Below are positions 7,870-16,069 of a stretch of DNA of 39,750 bases, piece after piece. The DNA lies in assembly GCA_014377665.1 (NCBI GenBank), contig JACMPF010000148.1:1-39750 (forward strand), in the 5' to 3' direction. How positions within the stretch are numbered: the stretch's first letter is position 1; each line of letters begins with the position of its first letter. The translations under genes and the position numbers were made by a program. The notes beneath the pieces were generated by a model. It saw nothing but the letters and a program-made list of their open reading frames with translations, ran no database searches and was not told the DNA's origin. Source of the stretch: Pedobacter sp. GTDB taxonomy: Bacteria > Bacteroidota > Bacteroidia > Sphingobacteriales > Sphingobacteriaceae.

Positions 7870-9057
7870 TTACTCGAAATATTCTTTCATTTTTTCGAAG
7901 AAACTCTTATCGTTCTTACCCGGTTGAGGCTTGAAGTTAGGGGATTCTTTAAGTTTTTCCAAAATGCTTCTTTCTTCTGAGCTTAATACTTTTGGAGTCC
8001 AGATGTTTACGTGGATAATTTGGTCGCCTCTGTGGTAAGAATTCACTTCCGGAATACCTTTACCTTTCAAGCGAAGAAGCTTGCCGCTTTGCGTTCCAGG
8101 CTCAATTTTTATCTTTGCCTTACCATCTATCGTAGGTACCTCAGCGCTGTAACCCAACGCTGCATCAATAATAGAAACATGCAGATCGTAAACCACGTTG
8201 TTGCCTTCGCGTTTCAATGACTCATGGGGCATCTCTTCAATTAAGATAATCAAATCTCCCGGAATACCACCGTTAGGGGCAGCATTACCTTTACCGCTCA
8301 TGCTCAATTGCATGCCATCACTGACACCTGCAGGAATGTTGATAGAAATAGTCTCTTCTCCACGGGTAGTCCCTTCACCATGACAAACAGTACACTTAGA
8401 AGTGATTTGTTGACCACTACCATTGCAGGTGGGGCAGGTTGAACTCGTTTGCATCTGACCAAGAATGGTATTAGTTACTCGTCTTACTGCGCCACTACCA
8501 CCACAAGTTTTGCAAGTGCTTACAGATGATTTATCTTTTGCGCCTGTACCATCACATGTTTTACAATTGACCTGTTTATTTACTTTTATCTTTTTCTCTG
8601 TTCCATTGGCAATCTCCTCCAGTGTAAGTTTTACTTTGATTCTAAGATTGGAACCCTTAGCTACACGTCTGCCTCCTCGAGACTGTTGTCCACCACCTCC
8701 AAAGAAGCTGTCGAACGGACTACCACCTCCGCCTCCGCCACCATTGCCGAAGATGTCTCCAAACTGGCTGAAGATATCTTCCATATTCATGCCCCCGCCG
8801 CCATAGCTACCGCCTCCGCCTTGAGAAGCACCACCTACACCTGCATGACCATAATGGTCATAGCGCTGCTTTTTCTCGCCATTACTCAGTATTTCGTAGG
8901 CTTCAGCAGCCTCCTTAAATTTGTCCTCAGCTTGCTTATCACCAGGATTCTTGTCAGGATGGTATTTAATGGCCATTTTACGGTAGGCCTTTTTAATTTC
9001 TTCCGCAGATGCACTTTTGGTTACACCTAATACATCATAAAAATCTCTCTTGCTCAT
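7870..9057 (-). CDS. dnaJ: Chaperone DnaJ
   Basis: Full-length type I DnaJ (Hsp40) of 395 aa, the co-chaperone that delivers clients to DnaK and stimulates its ATPase. Domains in order: J-domain with HPD at residues 33-35; a very Gly-rich G/F linker at about 75-125 with several poly-Gly runs; a cysteine-rich zinc domain at 165-228 with four CxxCxGxG repeats ([32 protein letters not shown]); and the two C-terminal beta-barrel domains. All eight zinc ligands are present. It starts one base after the grpE stop and ends before a terminator, so grpE-dnaJ is a two-gene unit. Confidence 0.97.
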   Translation of the reverse strand: MSKRDFYDVLGVTKSASAEEIKKAYRKMAIKYHPDKNPGDKQAEDKFKEAAEAYEILSNGEKKQRYDHYGHAGVGGASQGGGGSYGGGGMNMEDIFSQFGDIFGNGGGGGGGSPFDSFFGGGGQQSRGGRRVAKGSNLRIKVKLTLEEIANGTEKKIKVNKQVNCKTCDGTGAKDKSSVSTCKTCGGSGAVRRVTNTILGQMQTSSTCPTCNGSGQQITSKCTVCHGEGTTRGEETISINIPAGVSDGMQLSMSGKGNAAPNGGIPGDLIILIEEMPHESLKREGNNVVYDLHVSIIDAALGYSAEVPTIDGKAKIKIEPGTQSGKLLRLKGKGIPEVNSYHRGDQIIHVNIWTPKVLSSEERSILEKLKESPNFKPQPGKNDKSFFEKMKEYFE

Positions 9058-9058
9058 A

Positions 9059-9655
9059 TTAACTTCCTACTACCACTTTAGCGAAGCGGATCACTTTATC
9101 ATTTAATGTATAACCTTTTTCAAGCTCATCAATTACTTTTCCCTTCATATCCTCAGTATGAGCAGGTATTTTGGTAATGGCTTCATGGTGGTCGGTATCG
9201 AATACAGTATTGATGCTTTCCATTTCTTTCAAACCTTTTTGTACCAAAAGGTTTTTCAGCTTGCTGTGTACCAAATTAATTCCCTCACGGACCGCTGTAA
9301 CATCAGTTGCACCCTCCATCGCTTTATTAGCCCTGTCGAAATCATCCAAGACAGATAGCAAAGAAACGATAATGTCCTTGCCTGCCGTTTGCAATAATTC
9401 TACTCTTTCCTTTTGTGTACGACGTTTGAAATTATCAAATTCAGCAAATAGTCGTAGGTATTTATCATTCAAAGCAGCGTTGTCCTGTTGCAGTTTTTCT
9501 TCTACAGACAATTCTGGAACAGTTTCTTGTTCGGGGTTTAGTGTGTTTTCATTCGTGTCAGCAGCAGGCTGCTCATCTTGAGTATTTACTTGTTCGTTTG
9601 CTTTCTCTTCCACAGGTTGATCATCGTTAATGGTTTTCTTCTTCTTGCTAAACAT
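9059..9655 (-). CDS. grpE: Nucleotide exchange factor GrpE
   Basis: GrpE releases ADP from DnaK. The protein has an acidic, low-complexity N-terminus (about residues 1-50), a long coiled coil containing [17 protein letters not shown], and the C-terminal beta-wing with the family signature near the end ([18 protein letters not shown]). I chose the ATG at 9655 (198 aa) over an in-frame TTG at 9697: the extension would be translated across a palindrome and promoter-like bases, and MFSKKKK is a normal GrpE start. It is followed by dnaJ after 1 nt. Likely regulated by the inverted repeats upstream. Confidence 0.93.
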   Translation of the reverse strand: MFSKKKKTINDDQPVEEKANEQVNTQDEQPAADTNENTLNPEQETVPELSVEEKLQQDNAALNDKYLRLFAEFDNFKRRTQKERVELLQTAGKDIIVSLLSVLDDFDRANKAMEGATDVTAVREGINLVHSKLKNLLVQKGLKEMESINTVFDTDHHEAITKIPAHTEDMKGKVIDELEKGYTLNDKVIRFAKVVVGS

Positions 9656-9669
9656 GGTATAGTAGAATT

Positions 9670-9686
9670 TTTGAGTTAAACTCAAA
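9670..9686. repeat. 17-bp perfect palindrome before grpE
   Basis: TTTGAGTTAAACTCAAA is an 8-bp inverted repeat around one base. It ends 15 nt before the grpE ATG and overlaps the 3' half of the promoter-like sequence at 9682-9697, a good position for a repressor operator. It does not match the CIRCE element. Confidence 0.55.
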
Positions 9687-9755
9687 TGTTTTGCCAATAC
9701 TCCATATCCGTCATGATGTCAGATTTTTATGAGATAGACTGACCATTATGACGGA
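9682..9755 (-). promoter_or_regulatory. Putative control region of grpE-dnaJ
   Basis: On the minus strand 9697-9682 reads TTGGCAAAACATTTGA. It resembles a sigma-54 -24/-12 element (TGGCA, then TTG ten bases on, but GA in place of GC). Alternatively AACATTTG is a one-mismatch vegetative -7 element. Upstream lie two inverted arms, 9707-9722 and 9739-9755 (core CCGTCAT with TCAG), each itself near-palindromic. Position and symmetry suggest binding sites for a heat-shock or stress regulator; the identity is inference. Confidence 0.45.
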
Positions 9756-9782
9756 AAAAGAAGATTTTGTCAGCCGTACTAT

Positions 9783-10466
9783 TTATACAATTTTTGCGCC
9801 TTCATGAACCAGACCTCCTTCGCATTTTATAATTCTGGAAGGGAAGGTGCGAATCATATGGTAATCATGAGTAGCCATTATGACTGATGTACCACCTAAA
9901 CTGATTTGCCTCAAAAGCATTACAATCTCTTCTGATGTATCGGGATCCAGGTTACCTGTAGGCTCATCTGCAAGAATGATTTCCGGATTATTTAACAATG
10001 CTCTTGCGATTACAACCCGTTGTTGCTCACCACCTGATAATTCATGAGGCATCTTTCTAATCTTAGAACGAAGCCCAACTTTCTCCAAAACATCTTTAAC
10101 ACGTTCATCGATAAGCACTTTATCTGTCCATCCTGTGGCCTTTAAAACGAATTCGAGATTTTTCTCTATTGTTCTATCCGTCAATAGCTGGAAGTCTTGA
10201 AACACAATTCCCAGTTTTCTTCGTAAGAATGGAACATCCTTGATAGCAAGATTCTTAAGGTCAAAGCCTGCAACCAAACCGTCTCCATTGCCAATATGTA
10301 GGTCACCATAAATTATTTTAAGTAAACTACTTTTTCCAGACCCTGTTTGACCGATTAGGAAAACAAACTCACCTTTCGAGATATCTAGATTTACGCTAGA
10401 TAGTACCAGATGCTTTTGTTGAAATACATCTACGTTTCTTAAACTTATAACTGTGCTTTCCGCCAT
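9783..10466 (-). CDS. ftsE: ABC transporter ATP-binding protein, FtsE type
   Basis: A 227-aa ABC ATPase resembling FtsE, which with the membrane protein FtsX couples ATP hydrolysis to activation of peptidoglycan hydrolases at the septum. Walker A is GQTGSGKSS (residues 39-47), then Q-loop VFQDFQLL, signature LSGGEQQR, Walker [13 protein letters not shown] and the H-loop in MATHD. An upstream ATG at 10508 would overlap the preceding gene by 41 nt; ATG 10466, 1 nt after that gene's stop, gives the usual FtsE start. No ftsX lies in the window, so the FtsE call is by sequence resemblance and a LolD-like ATPase is the alternative. Confidence 0.82.
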   Translation of the reverse strand: MAESTVISLRNVDVFQQKHLVLSSVNLDISKGEFVFLIGQTGSGKSSLLKIIYGDLHIGNGDGLVAGFDLKNLAIKDVPFLRRKLGIVFQDFQLLTDRTIEKNLEFVLKATGWTDKVLIDERVKDVLEKVGLRSKIRKMPHELSGGEQQRVVIARALLNNPEIILADEPTGNLDPDTSEEIVMLLRQISLGGTSVIMATHDYHMIRTFPSRIIKCEGGLVHEGAKIV

Positions 10467-10467
10467 T

Positions 10468-10671
10468 TTAAATATCAATTTTAGCGATTTTACCGAATGG
10501 TAAATCATTTACAAATTCCATAATAAAGGATAGTTTATCTGCAAGGCCGAGTTTTTCCAAAGATTTATCTGGTCTATCTACCCTGAAATAAGCCAGCAAA
10601 GTGAATTTATCATCCCTGAGCTGAACATAATCGGGTATTTTGGCAATGCCTTTTACCTTTATAATATACAT
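10468..10671 (-). CDS. Small conserved-looking protein of unknown function
   Basis: A 67-aa protein with no signal peptide or transmembrane segment and a mix of charged and hydrophobic residues that predicts an alpha/beta fold (MYIIKVKGIAKIPDYVQLR at the start, LPFGKIAKIDI at the end). I do not recognise a family. Its stop lies 1 nt before the ftsE start, so the two are translated from one transcript, which argues that it is a real gene. Confidence 0.65.
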   Translation of the reverse strand: MYIIKVKGIAKIPDYVQLRDDKFTLLAYFRVDRPDKSLEKLGLADKLSFIMEFVNDLPFGKIAKIDI

Positions 10672-10719
10672 CTGGTCAAAAATAGTATTTCAAATTGAGA
10701 ATTGTGGCATAGCCGGAGT

Positions 10720-12639
10720 TTATCTGATTAAGGTGACTGGCCCTGAAAGCGGTTTTATCTCTGGCCCGAGGTTAATCAGGTAATAGTAAACGCCAACTGG
10801 TAGATCTACATTTTTACGCTTACCATTCCAGGGCTTGAGGTAATAATCTGTCGTCTCATAAATGAGTTCACCATACCTGTTCATTATGGATACTTTAGGT
10901 TTTGCATAAGTGTCAATGGCTATAATATTCCAAACATCATTTGTTCCATCACCATTCGGACTAAAGCTTGCTGGAATAACCAGTTTTTCATAAACCAGCA
11001 CGAAGGCTTGATCTACGGCGGTAACACATCCTAATGCAGACGCGACGTTTAGCGTATAGGTTGTACTTTCAAGGGGTGAAGCGATAGGATTGAGTTTTTT
11101 GGGATCATCAAGGCTGGTAGCGGGCGTCCAAAAATAGTTAACCTGATCTCCGGCTGCGCCACCACTTAGCGTTGTACTGCCACCCAGGATGATTTTTTTA
11201 TCCTCGCCCGCCTTTGCAACAGGTATTTTGTTTACCACCACAGTAACCTGAACTGATCTGTCGCAAGAGCCGTTAGAAACCAGTACAGTGTAGGTGGTCG
11301 TTTGCAAAGGAGAAGCCATTGGATTTGCAATATCCGTTGCAGATAGTCCGTTAGATGGGGTCCAGGTATAGGCCGTACCACCGCTGGCTTTCAACTCTAC
11401 CGCCGACCCTTCACATACCGACAGCATTGTATTTTCGACTTTTGGTGATGGTGGAGCAACTAAACTTACCTCCACTTCTGAACTCGCGGCACAGCCTCCG
11501 CTTGTTACGGTAACTTTATACTTTCCCATCATCGCAAATGTTGGACTTTTGATGATTGGGGATTTTAGAATGGATATCTGATTTCCCTGAGGATTAAACC
11601 ATTGATAGGTTCCTGCTGCATCTGCTACATCAAGTATCAGGTCATCTCCTACACATGGCCGGTTGCTAATGGCTTTTGGAATAGGGTATTTGTTGACATA
11701 TATAGTCATCACGGGAGATACAGTACGGCATAAGGGGGAATTAAAGTTCGCCGGCTCAGCCACAGCAAGACGAAACTTATATCTGCTAGGAACAGCATTA
11801 CGGAATTCATAATTCATTGAAGTACCTGTTTCGCCAGCAATATCAACCCAATCTGTTCCTTCATTGATCTGCCACTGGTATTTAAGTGTACTGCTACCCG
11901 TAACTCCAGCTGAAAAGTTGTACGTGGCGGTGCTATTCTCACAAAGATTCTGCTCTGTGAATGTTTTATTGTTTATGCTTGAAGTTATTTTAGGTCCGCA
12001 AGCCCTGAAGGTGATGTCATCAAGAGCCAGGTCATTACCGCCACCACCGGGAGCATTGTTTGTCATACGGATTTTTACACGACCTGCTCCTGTTGTACGG
12101 AACTGAAAGCCATATTGCTTCCAATTAGGGTTTCCATTTGGCATATCGCCAGTACTAAAAGTCCCCAAACTAGTTCCGTTAACATCAAGAATAGTAAATG
12201 TGACGTTTGGGCGTATGCCATTTCCTATCAGAAGATTGACTATCCATGCCGCGAATTCATATGTGGTATTTGGACACAGGTCAATTGGATTACTTGATTC
12301 ATAGAAAACACCAGGATCCAAAGCTGCATTTACGATCATCATATAGCCGTCGAAATCGTTGGGCGTGTGGTTGAAAATTTCATACCAACCCCTGTTTAGA
12401 CCTGTAGTGCTCTGAGCTATGGTATAATCACCTTCACCATTTACACTACCAAAGGGGATGTAGCGATAGGAAGTAATAATGTCTGGCCTCGGACCTCTGC
12501 CACCTCCTCTGCCAAAATCGATGTTAACAACAGGATCTCCTAAAGATCCCTCGCATATTTGGGCATCTGTATAAAGTATACTTAACATCAATATGGCTAT
12601 TAATGCAAGCGTTTTGATATGGAGACCGTGCTGAACCAC
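10720..12639 (-). CDS. Secreted multidomain protein with T9SS type B (gliding-motility) sorting domain
   Basis: A 639-aa exported protein. Residues 1-26 are a signal peptide (ending TDAQ). An N-terminal beta-sandwich-like region (about 27-215) contains LDDITFRACG, as in carbohydrate-binding-like modules. Ig/PKD-like repeats follow at about 220-540 with recurring NPxASPLxTTTYT motifs. The last ~90 residues (SFSPNGDGTNDVW, then VSIMNRYGELIYE, WNGK and GVYYYLI) are the CHU_C/type B C-terminal signal that directs secretion through the type IX system and surface attachment. The start is GTG at 12639; an in-frame TGA lies upstream. Function is probably adhesion or glycan binding, not further assignable. 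Confidence 0.87.
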   Translation of the reverse strand: MVQHGLHIKTLALIAILMLSILYTDAQICEGSLGDPVVNIDFGRGGGRGPRPDIITSYRYIPFGSVNGEGDYTIAQSTTGLNRGWYEIFNHTPNDFDGYMMIVNAALDPGVFYESSNPIDLCPNTTYEFAAWIVNLLIGNGIRPNVTFTILDVNGTSLGTFSTGDMPNGNPNWKQYGFQFRTTGAGRVKIRMTNNAPGGGGNDLALDDITFRACGPKITSSINNKTFTEQNLCENSTATYNFSAGVTGSSTLKYQWQINEGTDWVDIAGETGTSMNYEFRNAVPSRYKFRLAVAEPANFNSPLCRTVSPVMTIYVNKYPIPKAISNRPCVGDDLILDVADAAGTYQWFNPQGNQISILKSPIIKSPTFAMMGKYKVTVTSGGCAASSEVEVSLVAPPSPKVENTMLSVCEGSAVELKASGGTAYTWTPSNGLSATDIANPMASPLQTTTYTVLVSNGSCDRSVQVTVVVNKIPVAKAGEDKKIILGGSTTLSGGAAGDQVNYFWTPATSLDDPKKLNPIASPLESTTYTLNVASALGCVTAVDQAFVLVYEKLVIPASFSPNGDGTNDVWNIIAIDTYAKPKVSIMNRYGELIYETTDYYLKPWNGKRKNVDLPVGVYYYLINLGPEIKPLSGPVTLIR

Positions 12640-12695
12640 AATTAAAGATGAAGTTCAATATAATCTTAAAAAATGAATTGTTACAAAAAAATTAT

Positions 12696-13721
12696 TTAGT
12701 CATTGAGGCTATTTAAGAAATCTATGGTATTTACGTTATCTGCATAGTCCCAAAGTTTCGGGTGCTGGCTATCTCCAAAATGGAGGACAGCTGTATTTAT
12801 TGCAAGAGCTGCTTTAGAAACAACACACTGAAGATTCTCTTCGTGGTTCTTTAGCGCATTTTCCAGATCCTTTAATTTACTGTAACGTTCAAAGTAAAGT
12901 ACGGCCAAGGGAGAAGAGAAGCCTTTATCTTCTTTTAATAAAAGAAAACCATTGTCGAAGTGTTTCGCGCTATTCACCAAGTAGATTGACTTATTGTAGT
13001 CGTAGTTGTTGTTGTATTTGAAATGATTGATGATGTCATTATATTGCTCCAATGGCTCAAAAAACTCCTTGATGTCGTAATTTTCAGGCAGATATATTTT
13101 TGAAACATTTCTACAGCCAAGCCCAAAATAATCAAACAGATCATGACCTAAATCTGCAATATCTTCTTTGGTTTCATTTCCGGATAATACAGCGACACTT
13201 GTTCTGTTTTTCCTGATGATATTGGGAACTTTTCCAAAATAGTATTCGAAATACCTTGATGTATTATTGCTTCCGGTAGCAATAACCGAATTGAAGTCTT
13301 TGAGTCTTTCTACATAAACTATTTGCACGGTTAAAGCGGGTTCAATCAGGCATAATTGCTTTAGAACTGCAGGTAGTAATTTATCATCAGATGAGGATAA
13401 TTTTATCAATGCTGTATTGCCGGTCGCAAGGACGGATAACACGTCATGAAAGCCAACTAATGGAATGTTGCCTGCTAGTATTAGCCCTACTTTTTTCGGA
13501 AATGCTGTAATATGGATGCCTTCAAACCACTTTTTCAAATCCTCTTCATTTAGCATCTGACTCAATGCATTCAACGATCTATCAACTTCTTGCTCTGTAA
13601 ACCAGGCATTGCTATTTCTTGAAGACGCGATGAGGTTCTTGAAATCCTGATCAGGTTCAGCAAGAAACTGACTAAGTTTTTTGAATGCAATAATTAGTTT
13701 TTCAACAGTAAGGATCGTCAT
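12696..13721 (-). CDS. LuxC-type fatty acyl-CoA reductase
   Basis: A 341-aa protein of the LuxC acyl-CoA reductase family, distantly related to aldehyde dehydrogenases, which reduces activated fatty acyl groups to aldehydes with NADPH. Family features are VGLILAGNIPLVGFHDVLSV (nucleotide-binding region), NRTSVAVLSGNE and the catalytic Cys203 in GLGCRNVSK. It is shorter than Vibrio LuxC (about 480 aa), and no luxD, luxE or luciferase genes are near. It is transcribed divergently from a ferredoxin gene, 75 nt apart, which may supply electrons or share regulation. The product (fatty aldehyde, alcohol or storage lipid precursor) is unknown. Confidence 0.85.
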   Translation of the reverse strand: MTILTVEKLIIAFKKLSQFLAEPDQDFKNLIASSRNSNAWFTEQEVDRSLNALSQMLNEEDLKKWFEGIHITAFPKKVGLILAGNIPLVGFHDVLSVLATGNTALIKLSSSDDKLLPAVLKQLCLIEPALTVQIVYVERLKDFNSVIATGSNNTSRYFEYYFGKVPNIIRKNRTSVAVLSGNETKEDIADLGHDLFDYFGLGCRNVSKIYLPENYDIKEFFEPLEQYNDIINHFKYNNNYDYNKSIYLVNSAKHFDNGFLLLKEDKGFSSPLAVLYFERYSKLKDLENALKNHEENLQCVVSKAALAINTAVLHFGDSQHPKLWDYADNVNTIDFLNSLND

Positions 13722-13748
13722 ATTCCAACAATTTTAAAGTTTAAGTGT

Positions 13749-13756
13749 TATATTTG
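13749..13756 (+). promoter_or_regulatory. -7 element for the two-cluster ferredoxin gene
   Basis: TATATTTG matches TAnnTTTG exactly and is followed by C. It is 40 nt before the ferredoxin ATG. The region 20 nt upstream is AT-rich without a clear TTG. It lies five bases from an oppositely oriented -7 element. Confidence 0.5.
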
Positions 13757-13761
13757 CGCTG

Positions 13762-13769
13762 CAAAGGTA
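13762..13769 (-). promoter_or_regulatory. -7 element for the acyl-CoA reductase gene
   Basis: On the minus strand TACCTTTG matches TAnnTTTG exactly, with TTTCG about 20 nt upstream as a weak -33. It gives a leader of about 35-40 nt for the acyl-CoA reductase. Together with 13749-13756 it forms an arrangement of two mirror-image -7 boxes facing each other. Confidence 0.5.
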
Positions 13770-13796
13770 AACTTAGCAAATAGAATTTAACGAAAC

Positions 13797-14147
13797 ATGG
13801 CTATTATAATAACAGACGAATGTATTAACTGCGGAGCATGTGAGCCTGAATGCCCCAATAATGCAATTTACGACGCAGGCACAGCCTGGAGATTTTCTGA
13901 TGGTACCAATCTAAGTGGTATTATTGACTTTGGTGACCTTCAGATAGATGCGGGATCTGCTCAGGAAGCGGTTTCTGATGAGGTTTATTACATAGTTTCA
14001 GATAAATGTACGGAGTGTAAGGGCTTTCATGATGAGCCTCAGTGCGCAGCAGTATGTCCTGTAGATTGTTGCATCGATAACGAAGATGTCCGCGAGACAG
14101 AAGATGAGCTTTTAGCGAAAAAAAACTGGTTACATCAGGAAGGATAA
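13797..14147 (+). CDS. Two-cluster (7Fe/8Fe type) ferredoxin
   Basis: A 116-aa 4Fe-4S dicluster ferredoxin. Cluster one: Cys9, 12, 15 and 19 (C-x2-C-x2-C-x3-CP). Cluster two: Cys71, 74, 83 and 87 (C-x2-C-x8-C-x3-CP), the longer C-x8-C spacing seen in the Alvin/Chromatium-type ferredoxins. An insertion of about 50 residues separates the two motifs. It is a soluble low-potential electron carrier. The gene is divergent from the acyl-CoA reductase and is closed by a shared bidirectional terminator at 14165-14194. Confidence 0.9.
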   Translation: MAIIITDECINCGACEPECPNNAIYDAGTAWRFSDGTNLSGIIDFGDLQIDAGSAQEAVSDEVYYIVSDKCTECKGFHDEPQCAAVCPVDCCIDNEDVRETEDELLAKKNWLHQEG

Positions 14148-14164
14148 TTAGAATTATAATTTAT

Positions 14165-14194
14165 ATAAAGGGCGTCCGAGAGAACGCCCTTTAT
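14165..14194. terminator. Bidirectional terminator between ferredoxin and uspA
   Basis: An 11-bp perfect stem (14165-14175 with 14184-14194, loop CCGAGAGA) is flanked by A-rich bases on the left and T-rich bases on the right, so it can act for the plus-strand ferredoxin and the minus-strand uspA, whose stop abuts it at 14195. Confidence 0.85.
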
Positions 14195-14650
14195 TTATAT
14201 AACCTCTTCGTATTTATTTGGGATAATCAGTACTGGGCAAGCAGCCTTTCTAGCGACGTGCTCAGCAACACTCCCCATTAAAAAGTGATAAAGCCCCGTT
14301 CTACCGTAGGTTCCTATCACAATTAAATCCGATCCATACTCATCAGACTGTTGGATGATCCCGTGTGCTGCGCTGTCAATAACACTCAAATAAATAGTGG
14401 GCACTCCATTACTAAATTTATTTTCAATTTCTTTCAATAAAACATGACTGTTTTCTTCGCTATTGTCATACGTGTCCAGAAATACTGGTGCAAGAGATAA
14501 GTCAGGGTTTACATTTGCCGGAACAGGTTCAATTATATTTACGAGTGCCACCTCTGCCCCAAATGTCTTGGCAAGGTCGTATCCCGCCTTTGCAGCTTTT
14601 TCTGAGCATGTGCTATTGTCAACAGCGATAAGGATTTTTCTGGGATTCAT
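14195..14650 (-). CDS. Universal stress protein (UspA family)
   Basis: A 151-aa single-domain USP. It begins with the family's KILIAVDNS strand and ends with the ATP-binding loop G-x2-G-x9-GS (GTYGRTGLYHFLMGSVAEHV) and the C-terminal strand ACPVLIIP. Retained glycines suggest that it binds ATP. USPs respond to starvation and redox stress, but the individual role is not readable from sequence. Divergent from the NlpC/P60 gene across 81 AT-rich bases. Confidence 0.9.
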   Translation of the reverse strand: MNPRKILIAVDNSTCSEKAAKAGYDLAKTFGAEVALVNIIEPVPANVNPDLSLAPVFLDTYDNSEENSHVLLKEIENKFSNGVPTIYLSVIDSAAHGIIQQSDEYGSDLIVIGTYGRTGLYHFLMGSVAEHVARKAACPVLIIPNKYEEVI

Positions 14651-14731
14651 ATTCTTTTTAATTAAGTTTTAATACAAATTATATAACAAATTAACTGCCC
14701 AAAAGTTTACTTTTATGCTACTGATAAAATT

Positions 14732-15511
14732 ATGGAGCAAATATTTGGAATATGTCGGGTATCTGTTGCCCCAATGAGGTCTGAGCCATCGGATAGGGCA
14801 GAAAATGCTTCTCAGTTATTATTTGGCGAATTTGTTGAAGTATTAGAGCAGCTGGAAAAGTGGTGGTACATAAGCGCTGAATTTGACGGGTATAAAGGGT
14901 GGATTGACTTTAGGCAATTGACACTGATACCACTGAAAGAGTACCTAAAGGCGAAAGTTACAATATATCTGGCGCCAGCCCAAGCCCTGAATGCTTTAAT
15001 TGATCCGCAAGGAAATAAACTTTATCTTAGTCCAGGTAGTAACCTGCCTAATTTTAAAGCCAGTGAATGTTTTCTAAACAATCAGAAATATGAGGTATTA
15101 TTTACCCCTCAAAATCCGGAGTGGACAGACATTAATAGGCTTATTTCTACTGCTTCATTTTTTTTGAATGCCCCGTATCTATGGGGTGGCAGAACATTCT
15201 TCGGAATTGATTGCTCAGGCTTTGTTCAAAACGTATTCAAGCTCAATGGAATCGGACTTAGGAGAGATGCCTGGCAACAAGCTGAGCAGGGAAAGACTGT
15301 AGACTTTCTGCAAGAGGTTGTGCCTGGTGATGTTGCTTTTTTCGATAATGAAGAAGGCAAAATTATACACGTGGGGATTATGCTGAACAATACCGAGATT
15401 ATTCATGCATCTTCAAAGGTAAAGATAGATCCTATGGACAACCAGGGAATATTCAATGCTGAGCTTGGAAAGTACAGCCATAAACTTAGAATAATAAAGA
15501 GATTTATTTAA
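14732..15511 (+). CDS. C40 family (NlpC/P60) peptidoglycan endopeptidase with N-terminal SH3 domain
   Basis: A 259-aa protein with an SH3b domain (about residues 5-67, WWYISAEFDGYKGWID), a linker or second SH3-like part (about 70-125) and a C-terminal NlpC/P60 papain-like domain. Catalytic residues are visible: Cys161 in DCSGFVQ, His213 in HVGIML and His225 in IIHASS. The family cleaves gamma-D-Glu-meso-DAP bonds in peptide stems, often as a recycling dipeptidyl peptidase. No signal peptide is seen, in line with the cytoplasmic YkfC-like type. Its stop overlaps the convergent osmC stop by 3 bases. Confidence 0.9.
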   Translation: MEQIFGICRVSVAPMRSEPSDRAENASQLLFGEFVEVLEQLEKWWYISAEFDGYKGWIDFRQLTLIPLKEYLKAKVTIYLAPAQALNALIDPQGNKLYLSPGSNLPNFKASECFLNNQKYEVLFTPQNPEWTDINRLISTASFFLNAPYLWGGRTFFGIDCSGFVQNVFKLNGIGLRRDAWQQAEQGKTVDFLQEVVPGDVAFFDNEEGKIIHVGIMLNNTEIIHASSKVKIDPMDNQGIFNAELGKYSHKLRIIKRFI

Positions 15512-15984
15512 GACCGCTCAACAATGTATTGTGCTTCATGAAGGACAGGGAAGTTGCAAGAGTTGGCAATGAAACACATTTTATTCGCGTTTTCATGTAA
15601 TGATTTTGCAAGCTGGATTTGAGATTCATCGGTAATGGTGACTATTGGAAACAATTTCACTTCGGTAAAGTGTCCGCTGCCACTTTCAACTTCAGTCATT
15701 TTACCAATTGCTTCATCCTTATAATCCAATACTACGATTCCATTTTGCGAACAAAGATGTAAGTACCATAACATGTGGCAGGAGGAAATAGAAGAAACTA
15801 ACAGATCTTCCGGATTATGTCTTGTCTTATCGCCCATGAATGCAGAATCCGAAGAGCCTAAAATATCGGGCTTTAGGGCAATTGATATCACGTAGCTTCT
15901 TTCATAGGATCTGTAATCCATTGTGCCTGATCCTTTATTACCTGTCCATACTAAATTAGTAGTATACTGATGTTCTTTAGACAT
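15508..15984 (-). CDS. OsmC family peroxiredoxin-like protein
   Basis: OsmC/Ohr-fold proteins reduce organic peroxides using two Cys. The start at ATG 15984 (158 aa, beginning MSKEHQY) is preferred; the frame could extend to a TTG at 16029, but the extension has no family similarity that I can see. Typical features are NPEDLLVSSISSCHMLWYL, carrying the first Cys, and ANKMCFIANSCNFPV, carrying the second. The Arg/Glu layout is consistent with the YhfA-like or OsmC branch. It lies 85 nt after the WD40 gene on the same strand, so partial cotranscription with the his operon is possible. Confidence 0.85.
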   Translation of the reverse strand: MSKEHQYTTNLVWTGNKGSGTMDYRSYERSYVISIALKPDILGSSDSAFMGDKTRHNPEDLLVSSISSCHMLWYLHLCSQNGIVVLDYKDEAIGKMTEVESGSGHFTEVKLFPIVTITDESQIQLAKSLHENANKMCFIANSCNFPVLHEAQYIVERS

Positions 15985-16069
15985 AATTTTACATTTGATT
16001 ATTCCCAAATTAAGAAAATCTTTTGGCAAACGGGGAATTATAATAAAGTGAGATGGCCCGTAAGCTAGG

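Noticed and set aside
8465..9030. Plus-strand ORFs antisense to dnaJ, rich in Pro
   Set aside because: They are the shadow of the Gly-rich linker and zinc domain of DnaJ on the other strand.
9656..9697. 14-residue N-terminal extension of GrpE from a TTG
   Set aside because: The first ATG is at 9655; the extension covers a palindrome and promoter-like bases and has no family similarity.
9670..9755. CIRCE (HrcA) element before grpE
   Set aside because: The expected TTAGCACTC-N9-GAGTGCTAA is not present.
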